This document shows positions 7,406-14,754 of a stretch of 17,249 nt of DNA, piece by piece (positions within the stretch are counted from its first letter, which is position 1; each line of letters begins with the position of its first letter). A program made the position numbers and the translations under genes. The stretch comes from Elusimicrobia bacterium RIFOXYB2_FULL_49_7 (GTDB lineage: Bacteria > Fibrobacterota > OXYB2-FULL-49-7). The stretch lies in assembly GCA_001800515.1 (NCBI GenBank), contig MGVN01000033.1, positions 5,815 through 23,063 of the forward strand, written 5' to 3'. The notes beneath the pieces are model-generated. The model worked only from the letters and a program-made list of their open reading frames with translations, searched no databases and was not told the origin of the DNA.

Positions 7406-9823
7406 TCAGTTTGGAAGTTGTTGAATGGTTTGAAAATCCTGTTGGAAACGGACTTTACGATATTCGTAAAATTGCGGCATGTAGGTCTTTATATAATTTT
7501 CCAATGCCTGAGTATAAAGACGCAATTTCTCTTTGGAATTATCATCTTTATAGGCCAGTGCAGAAGTGTTTACAATATTCCGAGTTTCTTGAATAATCGT
7601 ATTGTAATCCGGTTCGCTATTCACCAGTACTTTCTCGAACATCGTAAAGATATGCGCCTGCACCATCCGCAGGGGCGGCATCTTCAAGCCAAAATCCTCC
7701 ATGGAGGGGGGGGCGGGAAAAAATTGTGTTTTACGAAGATGGTCGAAGAATTCAATATAAATCGGAGGGAAAAGAGTATCTATATTGATGCCGAATTCAT
7801 TGAAATCAATCAAATATGTTGATGCCAATGCTTCTCTGTATACTTTTGAAGAGGTATTTAAAATAGCGGCTTCTTCCGCTTGATAGCGAATATTATTACG
7901 GATGGATTCGCCCGAATAATTTACCTTAAGCCAAGCAACTGCTGCGGTTAATTCCGCATGATCCATATAGGGATTCAGGCCGCACATGGAGCAATCCGCA
8001 ATATTCAATGGCGGCAGATTCTTTCTGCCGGGCAAAGAGGTCATGCCGACAATCTGATCGTAAGGACGGTCGTTTCCGAAAATCGTGTATTTTTGCGAAA
8101 GCGCATTAGCTACAATACCGGAAGCCGCAGTGGTCTGATACATGCCGGCCCGGCTACCATTAAATTCCTGATTGGTCATGGAATAATTGACATCCACTCC
8201 TGTTCGTATGGATTTATCTATCCAATATATGTCATGAACCGTTTTAAGCCCTTCGATAAATATGGGATTATCATCAAAGAATTCCCAGGTTGTTTTTCCG
8301 GATGGATTTACCTTAAAGAAAATATCCATAGCAAAAGTGAAGTTTGCCGACATGCCATAGGATTCAAGATAGAGCAATGGCCCGGGAAGCTCGACGGCGC
8401 CTTTACGTTTTCCCGTCTTATCGTTGTCCGTAATCAGTTTGCAAATGGTTTTAAAATCATCATAATTCCAGTCAAAGGGGATGTAAGGTCGATGATCCTT
8501 GGGGTGAATCCATCCTTTTTGTTGAAACCATTCGATAATGCCGGGTTCTTCAAGCCAGTCCCGACGATAGGCAATACAGTCTATGTCGATGGATTTTTTG
8601 GGAATACCGAAAAAACGACCGTTAAGCGACGTTTCTTTCATTGCGATTTTTGGAAAGTATTTAAACTGATCCCAATTGACGATTAAATCCGTTATGTCAG
8701 CGTACATCCCCTGCTTCAAGGCCATGGGGCAATCCCCTCTGTCCAAATTAAAATGAGCAGGCGCCATCCCCCCCTTTAAGGCGACCAATCGGACATTATT
8801 GGTCATACCCGCTTCTTCCTCGTAAGTGATGTTGTATGCGTAAACCATCGGATAAACAAGGGAAAAGGTGGCGTGGTTGAAATATCGTGTTAGAAGAGAA
8901 CCGACTTCAAGCTCGTGTAATTTCTGTTGGGTGATGGAATTGAAACCGCCGGTCGGTTTTTCATTAACAGGTTGGCAGTCAAAAGAGCTGGAAACCGGAA
9001 TTCTTATTTTTCGAATCTTCTTTTGTGTGGACTCATCATAGGATAGAAACGCACGCCGAATCGCTTTTTGTGAATCCGGCGGGAGTTTTTCAAACGCCTG
9101 GATTGAGATGTCCTGAAACGGAATAACGGGGCCGTCTCCGACATATTTCTCGAAAAGCAAATCCGCATCATGGACAGCATAAAGATTTGAAAAAAAGAGG
9201 CTGATGGAATCCGGTAGATGAACCTTACGTGTTGCGTCTTTTGTGTTCCGATCCGGAATCGTATAAATGGAATCGATGGCTTTTGTGATGTAGAGCGGAA
9301 AAGCGGATTCCACCAAGCGATAGCGTGATAAATCAATGCGATCCAAGGAATCTTTTTTTACCAACCGTGTAAAGAGAAAGGGGTATTCCATTTCCAGAAG
9401 TGAACGCTTGATGACCATTTCCAGGGCATGAAGACGGCAACCATATATATGTCGTTCCTCCGGAAAAGAATAGACGCCCCGGTCTTCTGAAAAGACGTAT
9501 TTATCATTATCAACCACTACTAAAACGGTGTCAATTCGGAATTCCAGCACCTCGCCAATGAGCATATTTTTAACCTTATTGCGATAGGCGATACGTTCCG
9601 TCTCATTCAAGGCAAGATAATCGCTGATGGTGATTTGGACGTTGACTTCCTTCATCGATTTGCCGATTTTATTTAAAAGAAGGAAGATCGCGGCAATGAG
9701 AATCGCGGCAACCGCGACTAATTTGCCTAAAAAGATATACTTTCCGTATAACAGCTCTTTATACGATTTCTGAGTGTCGTAATTCAATTCGTCTTGATTT
9801 TGGTCGTCGTGATGCGCCATCAT
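7406..9823 (-). CDS. Membrane-anchored ABC transporter solute-binding protein with an extra N-terminal domain
   Basis: 805 residues, against about 400-550 for ordinary sugar-binding proteins. It begins with a 30-residue hydrophilic cytoplasmic tail, then one membrane helix at 32-51 (GKLVAVAAILIAAIFLLLNK). There is no cleavable signal and no lipobox cysteine, so it should stay tethered to the inner membrane. Residues of about 55-265 form an unrecognised acidic, beta/helical domain. From about 270 the family 1-type solute-binding fold can be followed: strand KIRIPVSSS, helix KLHELEVGSLLTRYF, then NVRLVALKGGMAPAHF, ADITDLI, FFGIPKKS and RRDWLEEPGIIEW, with ASGIVANALSQKY and the C-terminal lobe to about 785. 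It should capture solute outside the inner membrane and hand it to the two permeases downstream (gaps of 5 and 6 bases). The ligand is unknown. The start is one of two adjacent ATGs (9823 or 9820). A run of eight Cs lies in the coding strand near 7706-7713. Confidence 0.85.
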   Translation of the reverse strand: MMAHHDDQNQDELNYDTQKSYKELLYGKYIFLGKLVAVAAILIAAIFLLLNKIGKSMKEVNVQITISDYLALNETERIAYRNKVKNMLIGEVLEFRIDTVLVVVDNDKYVFSEDRGVYSFPEERHIYGCRLHALEMVIKRSLLEMEYPFLFTRLVKKDSLDRIDLSRYRLVESAFPLYITKAIDSIYTIPDRNTKDATRKVHLPDSISLFFSNLYAVHDADLLFEKYVGDGPVIPFQDISIQAFEKLPPDSQKAIRRAFLSYDESTQKKIRKIRIPVSSSFDCQPVNEKPTGGFNSITQQKLHELEVGSLLTRYFNHATFSLVYPMVYAYNITYEEEAGMTNNVRLVALKGGMAPAHFNLDRGDCPMALKQGMYADITDLIVNWDQFKYFPKIAMKETSLNGRFFGIPKKSIDIDCIAYRRDWLEEPGIIEWFQQKGWIHPKDHRPYIPFDWNYDDFKTICKLITDNDKTGKRKGAVELPGPLLYLESYGMSANFTFAMDIFFKVNPSGKTTWEFFDDNPIFIEGLKTVHDIYWIDKSIRTGVDVNYSMTNQEFNGSRAGMYQTTAASGIVANALSQKYTIFGNDRPYDQIVGMTSLPGRKNLPPLNIADCSMCGLNPYMDHAELTAAVAWLKVNYSGESIRNNIRYQAEEAAILNTSSKVYREALASTYLIDFNEFGINIDTLFPPIYIEFFDHLRKTQFFPAPPSMEDFGLKMPPLRMVQAHIFTMFEKVLVNSEPDYNTIIQETRNIVNTSALAYKDDNSKEKLRLYTQALENYIKTYMPQFYEYRKVRFQQDFQTIQQLPN

Positions 9824-9901
9824 AGTATACGTTTCATATAAAGGTATTTAATTAAGCAGATATTCAAAATAAATTAAACTTTTCAAAGAGTTCAACAGTT
9901 T

Positions 9902-11872
9902 TTATCTGGCTTTGATATTAATCATGGCGATGTCGTCGTGTTGTTCCTGCCCTTGCCCACGGAATTCGGAAAGCTCGACAATAAGCCCATCAATGATTGC
10001 CGCTGATGGAAGCGGGACGGTCTTCTCCAGATAGTCTTTAAGTTTTTCATCTCCGAACATCTGCTTTTCCGAGTTGAATTCTTCAACGACTCCGTCCGTG
10101 TAGAAGAAAAAAGAATCCCCGCTGTCATAGGAGATTTCTATCTCTCGTGTAATCCTGCCGAAAGTATCGGAATCAATGATGCCGAGTGCGATGCCTTCCG
10201 GTTTGTATTGCTCCAGTTGTCGGGTCGCTCCCTTGCATACCAAGAAAGGGTTGTGTCCGGCGCGGCAAAGCGTCACTTTCTTTTGCTTCATATCGAAAAC
10301 ACAATACAGGACAGTGATAAACATATGCTTTTCCTTGACCGCAATTTCCACACCCTTGTTCAGTTCCATCAGGACGGACTTGGGCGAAAGGCTGGTGGCC
10401 GATATCATGCGCATAAGTGTACGCATGACGCTCATGACCAAGCCTCCCGTAACCCCCTTCCCCGATACGTCCGCGATAATGACGCCAAGATGACTTTCAT
10501 CGATGGGAATGAAATCGTAGTAATCGCCGCCGATTTGCCGAGTCGGGGAAAAGTGTTTGGCAATGTCGAGATAGGGAGTGTCGGGAATGGTCTTGGGAAT
10601 AAGAGAAAGCTGGATCTCACGGGCCGCCTTGAGATCCGCATCCGTTTCGAGCTTTTTTTCGCGCTCTTCGATGAGGAACGCGTTGTAAATAGCAAGGCTG
10701 GCTTGATCGATAATCATTTCGGCAAAACGAAAATCCTCTTCTGAGAAATTCTCGCCATCGTTATGATTGATGAGCTGAAACACGCCGTAAACCTTTCCCT
10801 CCCGCATCAAAGGCAGGGTAATCATGGTCTTGGTCATGGTGATTTTAGGGATGGTCTGGATGAAACTGTCGTTTTTATCGACATCCTTGGCCAATTCCCC
10901 TTTCCCGCTGTTGAAGACACGTCCAACGGTTCGAAGTCCTTTCTTTACGGGAATGGTCTTAACGGCCTTGTGCAGGAATTCAATTTTCGTCACGACCCGT
11001 TCATCCACCGGTTGCGGTGGCGGATAAAAACCGTAAACCGCTTCGCAGACCAGTTCCTGGGTATCGGAAGCCGTGCCCTCCGTTTTCCCCCCTTGAATCG
11101 AAGGCTTGTCCAGGTAGAGCGCAGCTGCATAGGCGTCCAGAATACCGCAAATTTCAACCACAAAACCGTTCAGCAACGGTGAAAGTTCAAAGGTGGAATT
11201 CAGTTTTTTGGTGATATCGGCAAAAATCTGAATTTCCTTGTCCCGCATTTCGATTTCCTTGTCCAGTATCCTACGATTTCCCCGGATGGCATAAGAAAGA
11301 AATGCCATGCAACACGCAGGAACCGCCAATGTCAGACCGATGCCCGAAAAACGATCGATAAACCGTAAAAAGAGATCCGCTAAAAAAAAGATAAGGCCTG
11401 TGCCGATCAGGACGATTTCGTGACGCTCAAAAGTGTCGTCCAGCTTGTCGGCTGCGTTCAGGAGAAATTTTACCACCAATACGATCTCGATCCCCAAAAG
11501 CATGACGCGGTTGACATCGGCACTAAAAAGAAGAATGATGACAATAGGCGCCAAGAGGGCCAGTCCGTAATAAATGATAACCGTCTTTAAATGCCCCTCA
11601 TTCAGACGATTATGCTCGTAATTACAGAGAAAAGACAATAACAGGAAAGCGCAAATCTCAAAAAGGGGACGGAGGGGCTGCTCGTACCAGGGTTGTCCGC
11701 CATGTCCCAATGCAAAAGCAAAAATAACCAGTTCGCCTATTGCAAGAATGACGAAAGAAAGCACATAGAGACGTTGTGTCAGCCGACCGCTCAACGAATG
11801 TCGGAATTCAGCACGAAGCGTGAAAAAGAAAAGCGTAAAAAGTAGCAGGCGTCCTAACGATAAAAATATCAC
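9902..11872 (-). CDS. Membrane GAF-SpoIIE (RsbU-like) PP2C serine phosphatase
   Basis: 656 residues in three parts. Residues 1-195 contain about six membrane helices. A GAF-like sensor domain lies at about 230-400 (TLPLMREGKVYGVFQLINHNDGE near 352-374). The SpoIIE/RsbU phosphatase domain lies at about 410-655. The linker at 200-225 and the segment EREKKLETDADLKAAREIQ at 403-421 form the usual signalling helices. Metal-binding and catalytic motifs are complete: GGDYYDF (448-454), DVSGKG (468-473), RAGHNP (537-542), YTDGVVE (591-597) and HDD (645-647). Members of this family dephosphorylate anti-anti-sigma proteins of the STAS type in response to a signal, releasing a partner-switch. No anti-sigma or STAS gene is present here, so its target is encoded elsewhere. 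The GTG at 11872 lies about 20 bases after a good promoter, and no ATG start is available near the first helix. Confidence 0.93.
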   Translation of the reverse strand: MIFLSLGRLLLFTLFFFTLRAEFRHSLSGRLTQRLYVLSFVILAIGELVIFAFALGHGGQPWYEQPLRPLFEICAFLLLSFLCNYEHNRLNEGHLKTVIIYYGLALLAPIVIILLFSADVNRVMLLGIEIVLVVKFLLNAADKLDDTFERHEIVLIGTGLIFFLADLFLRFIDRFSGIGLTLAVPACCMAFLSYAIRGNRRILDKEIEMRDKEIQIFADITKKLNSTFELSPLLNGFVVEICGILDAYAAALYLDKPSIQGGKTEGTASDTQELVCEAVYGFYPPPQPVDERVVTKIEFLHKAVKTIPVKKGLRTVGRVFNSGKGELAKDVDKNDSFIQTIPKITMTKTMITLPLMREGKVYGVFQLINHNDGENFSEEDFRFAEMIIDQASLAIYNAFLIEEREKKLETDADLKAAREIQLSLIPKTIPDTPYLDIAKHFSPTRQIGGDYYDFIPIDESHLGVIIADVSGKGVTGGLVMSVMRTLMRMISATSLSPKSVLMELNKGVEIAVKEKHMFITVLYCVFDMKQKKVTLCRAGHNPFLVCKGATRQLEQYKPEGIALGIIDSDTFGRITREIEISYDSGDSFFFYTDGVVEEFNSEKQMFGDEKLKDYLEKTVPLPSAAIIDGLIVELSEFRGQGQEQHDDIAMINIKAR

Positions 11873-11899
11873 CTTAGCATGTTCCGTTTCTGTACTAAA

Positions 11900-11927
11900 A
11901 CTATCATTTCAACTGCTTCTCTGTCAA
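11900..11927 (-). promoter_or_regulatory. Sigma70-type promoter of the SpoIIE phosphatase gene
   Basis: On the minus strand a perfect -35 box TTGACA (11927-11922) is followed after 16 bases by GATAGT (11905-11900), four of six matches to TATAAT. It sits in the 56-base gap just after the HDOD stop codon. Predicted transcription would begin about 20 bases before the GTG at 11872. The phosphatase, and perhaps the transporter genes behind it, can therefore be transcribed separately from the radical SAM and HDOD genes. Confidence 0.5.
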
Positions 11928-11928
11928 G

Positions 11929-13680
11929 TTAAGACACGGGTAAGGCGTTTGAGACGGGCAAAAGGTGTTTTTCGATTTCGGCCACTACATTTCGCAAGTC
12001 GATCCTCTTCGGTATTTTCCGGATGGGATTATATCCTTCGATTCCTGGGACGACCTGATTTGAATCGCAAAAAAGAAGCAGGGGTATGGGTTTTTGGCCT
12101 TCCTGCATTTTTCGTTCGCCGAGAAGGGAAAGAAAGGGGCTGATGTCGTCAACCGTGTTCTCCGCGGTGGTATTCAAGAGGACCAGGCCGGAAGGTTCGA
12201 CCATCTTCCGAAAATCGTCCACTTTTTTGGCTTCAATCAGACGATAGCCTTGCTGCCTGAGATAAAAAAGATGCGGTTCGAAGTTAAGATCAGAATAATT
12301 CATCAGATTCAGCGCGGTCGCGGTCTCAGCTTCCAATGTGGCCTGATCCTTAATGTCATTTGATTCAATATTCAAGAACTGACCGTACAGTTTGAGCGAG
12401 AGATAAATATCTTCGAAAAAGGCGGGTTTAGGGCCGCCGGGCATTTTGAGCAATAAGAAATAATCCTTCGGGATATGGTGAACGACCTGGTCGCAGCCCA
12501 TCCCTAAATCCGCGGCTTTCGCTATAATATTGGAAATGCCGAGTAATGTGGCAACCGTTTTAAGCAAGGGATCATTGACCGACAAGCCGAGGAATTCCTC
12601 ATGTTTGGAGACCGCAAATGTAATGTGTCTCGGCAGGCTCCATTTTTCGAAAAGTTTTTCGACCAAATCGTTATGCGTCAGGCCGAACAGTTCTTTTTCC
12701 GCCTCCAACAGGGGGATGGACTTTTGTGTTGTCAAGGCGATGGCTTTCTCGAACAACTCGCCGAAAAACTCATCAAACAGCAGGATTCCAAAATCGTGAA
12801 GCAGGCCGGCAATGAAAATTTCCTCCGGATTTTGAAAGCCGATGTTTTTAGCCAGCTTTTCAGCCACCACCCCACAGGCCAAAGAATGCTGCCAATACTC
12901 CATCCGGTTATAGCCTGCGTTCTTTTCCTCTTTTCCGAACAATTTCATGATAGACATGGAGAGCGCGATATTTTTGGTTTCCCGGAAACCGATACGAATG
13001 ACCGCTTCCTTGATGTTGCTGATGGTCCTATCACGAGAGGCGAAAAGAACCGAATTGGTAATCTTGAGGATGGTTGCGGTAATGCTGGCATCCGCTTTGA
13101 TTGCCTTGGTTAGCTCGTTTGCGCCGCTTGTTTCATCCTGTGAAATCTTTAGAATTCTGGCGATACTAAAGGGAAACGCCAACAGTTTGCCGACATAGTC
13201 GACCATCTTTTCGATCCGCTCGGTTGGCAGCTTTTCCTTATCCGCAATGAAAGCGAAATCCTGCTTCCGTTTTTCCTGGTCCACAGTATCGGAGGTTTGC
13301 GGGGCAGTCATGAAGCGCCCCTTCAGCAAGAGTTTCATTTCATCTATAATAACGGCGAATTTTAGGGGACGTTGGAAATACTTTGAAAAACCGGACATAA
13401 AGAGCTGTTTAATAATCAAGCTGTCAGTCAGATTGCCATAACCGATAATCGGTATTTTAAAGGTTTTCTTGTTTTTTTTAAGGGTATGAATAAAAAACAG
13501 CTGCTCGGTATAGGAGGGTGGGATTTCTATGAAAATGAGATCCGGGGCATACTGGACGCTTTTCAGATAGTTGGAGTAAGTGGGCTCGGAGACAATGGTC
13601 TTAACCCCCTTCTGCTGTAAGGCCAAACTCAGAACTTCCGCTTCTTTGCGGGTCTGTATAACAAGCATCACCTTAACCAT
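11929..13680 (-). CDS. HDOD-domain signalling protein flanked by two degenerate receiver domains
   Basis: 583 residues from ATG at 13680, 16 bases after the radical SAM stop; a longer frame from 13758 would overlap that gene. Residues 1-121 follow the receiver fold (MLVIQ, PDLIFIEIPP, KIPIIGYG, YFQRPLKF). The phospho-acceptor Asp is replaced by Glu52, the acidic pair of strand 1 by Gln-Thr and the conserved Lys by Arg104, so it is a pseudo-receiver. The HDOD domain spans about 155-375: LLAFPFSIARILKI, ADASITATILKITNS, IGFRETKNIAL and AGLLHDFGILL with His295-Asp296. HDOD proteins are mostly non-catalytic signalling scaffolds. Residues of about 465-575 look like a second receiver, with LVLLNTT where Asp is expected, again inactive. 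Soluble, with no membrane segment. The SpoIIE phosphatase gene follows at 56 bases, so the two may share a pathway. Confidence 0.88.
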   Translation of the reverse strand: MVKVMLVIQTRKEAEVLSLALQQKGVKTIVSEPTYSNYLKSVQYAPDLIFIEIPPSYTEQLFFIHTLKKNKKTFKIPIIGYGNLTDSLIIKQLFMSGFSKYFQRPLKFAVIIDEMKLLLKGRFMTAPQTSDTVDQEKRKQDFAFIADKEKLPTERIEKMVDYVGKLLAFPFSIARILKISQDETSGANELTKAIKADASITATILKITNSVLFASRDRTISNIKEAVIRIGFRETKNIALSMSIMKLFGKEEKNAGYNRMEYWQHSLACGVVAEKLAKNIGFQNPEEIFIAGLLHDFGILLFDEFFGELFEKAIALTTQKSIPLLEAEKELFGLTHNDLVEKLFEKWSLPRHITFAVSKHEEFLGLSVNDPLLKTVATLLGISNIIAKAADLGMGCDQVVHHIPKDYFLLLKMPGGPKPAFFEDIYLSLKLYGQFLNIESNDIKDQATLEAETATALNLMNYSDLNFEPHLFYLRQQGYRLIEAKKVDDFRKMVEPSGLVLLNTTAENTVDDISPFLSLLGERKMQEGQKPIPLLLFCDSNQVVPGIEGYNPIRKIPKRIDLRNVVAEIEKHLLPVSNALPVS

Positions 13681-13696
13681 AGGATATAAAATATAG

Positions 13697-14632
13697 TTAT
13701 TTGGCCCGAAAATAGACACCGCGTTCTTCGGTGACGAATTCGATACGGCTCTCAGCAATCAATTTATCGAGAATAGGGCTCAACATCGTTTCCGGTACAC
13801 CGAGTGTTCGGGCAATATCCTCCAATCGAATAGGCCGTCTTTGTATAATGGAAAAAAGCTTTTCGGGCATATCCTCATTCAGCATTGCGTTGAGTCGGGT
13901 GGAGGCCTTTTGTGGGACCAGTTCAACCTTGATCCGTTTAAAGAAACCCATGACGCGGCTCATTTCTTCAGCGGTTAGCGGACGAACCCAACTTTCCGTT
14001 CCAGGCCGATCGAGCATATTGATTTGAACCCGATCCGGTTTAATACGCTCCGCGGCTTTGGAGAGAAGATCCAATTCCTGAGGAGAATCGTTAGCGCCCG
14101 GCACAATGAAGATTTCCAGCCATATTTTGCCTTTGAATTCACGCCGAAACTGAACCAAACCTTCGATCATTTCCATCGGATGAATTCCGGGAGCGGCCCG
14201 ATTGACTTTATTAAAGGCTTCCTTGGAAACCGCATCCAAAGAAGGCACGACCAAATCGCAGGGTAGAATTTCAGACCGCACCTCCGGATCAGACAACAAG
14301 ACGCTGTTCGTTAGTAAGGCCAGGGGATACCCGATGAAATGTTCTTTGATATATTGAATCAGCACGCCGATGCCTTTATTCAGCAAAGGTTCGCCGGAAC
14401 CGGAAAAGGTAATGTAATCGAGTTGCGGACGGTCCGCGAAATAGACCTTCAACTCCTCAATGACCCGAAAAATGGGGACATATTCCCGACGTTCCGTTGT
14501 CTTTTCCGTTGTTGCGCCGCATTCACAATACACGCAATCGAAACTGCATACCTTATGATTAATCAGATCCACCCCGAGCGACAAGCCCAGCCGACGAGAC
14601 AGAAGCGGTCCGAAAAGATGTCGATAGTCCAT
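13697..14632 (-). CDS. Radical SAM protein with C-terminal winged helix (COG0731-like)
   Basis: 311 residues. The iron-sulfur cluster motif is CSFDCVYCEC: Cys29, Cys33 and Cys36 give the canonical CX3CX2C, with an extra Cys38 adjacent. YITFSGSGEPLLNKG (about 93-107) is the glycine-rich SAM-binding strand, and LTNSVLL, WLEIFIVPGAND and VQINMLDRPG mark later strands of the barrel. The family cleaves SAM to a 5'-deoxyadenosyl radical. This subgroup is close to COG0731 proteins, relatives of the wyosine-forming TYW1 enzymes, but the bacterial members are mostly of unknown substrate. Residues of about 253-311 (LFSIIQRRPIRLEDIARTL...LIAESRIEFVTEERGVYF) form a winged helix-turn-helix, which could bind nucleic acid or act as a substrate module. 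The ATG at 14632 lacks a Shine-Dalgarno. The gene diverges from the V-ATPase operon and starts the minus-strand block. Confidence 0.88.
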   Translation of the reverse strand: MDYRHLFGPLLSRRLGLSLGVDLINHKVCSFDCVYCECGATTEKTTERREYVPIFRVIEELKVYFADRPQLDYITFSGSGEPLLNKGIGVLIQYIKEHFIGYPLALLTNSVLLSDPEVRSEILPCDLVVPSLDAVSKEAFNKVNRAAPGIHPMEMIEGLVQFRREFKGKIWLEIFIVPGANDSPQELDLLSKAAERIKPDRVQINMLDRPGTESWVRPLTAEEMSRVMGFFKRIKVELVPQKASTRLNAMLNEDMPEKLFSIIQRRPIRLEDIARTLGVPETMLSPILDKLIAESRIEFVTEERGVYFRAK

Positions 14633-14684
14633 TGTAGGGTAAGATAAACAATGTTGAGTGAACGCAGAAATATTTAATTTGAAA

Positions 14685-14713
14685 TAATTGAATCCGAAAT
14701 GGTAATTTATACT
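14685..14713 (+). promoter_or_regulatory. Candidate promoter of the V-ATPase operon
   Basis: TATACT at 14708-14713 is a good -10 box. Seventeen bases upstream is only the weak -35 TAATTG (14685-14690), and a better TTGAAT at 14688-14693 sits at a short 14-base spacing. The 122-base gap between the divergent radical SAM and subunit E genes is AT-rich and holds no other recognisable element, so the operon's promoter must lie in or near this gap. Confidence 0.35.
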
Positions 14714-14740
14714 TTTTGAAAGAATGCCGCAGAAAACAGT

Positions 14741-14746
14741 AGGAGG
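14741..14746 (+). promoter_or_regulatory. Ribosome binding site of V-ATPase subunit E gene
   Basis: A perfect AGGAGG lies eight bases before the ATG at 14755. It confirms the start and contrasts with the weak or missing sites of most genes in the window. Confidence 0.8.
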
Positions 14747-14754
14747 TTCACTCC

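Noticed and set aside
7958..8686. 242-codon plus-strand reading frame
   Set aside because: It lies wholly opposite the solute-binding domain, whose protein shows clear family motifs; the antisense translation has no recognisable feature.
9840..9901. Possible terminator or promoter between the phosphatase and binding-protein genes
   Set aside because: The only hairpin (AACT/AGTT with a mismatch) is short and AT-only and lacks a following T-run on the minus strand; no convincing -35/-10 pair at proper spacing.
10208..10744. 178-codon plus-strand frame
   Set aside because: Antisense shadow of the SpoIIE phosphatase domain with its motifs intact on the other strand.
12601..13113. 170-codon plus-strand frame
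   Set aside because: Antisense shadow of the HDOD domain.
13681..13758. Upstream start at 13758 for the HDOD protein
   Set aside because: The added 26 residues overlap the conserved end of the radical SAM gene and do not belong to the receiver-like fold that begins at MVKVMLVIQ.
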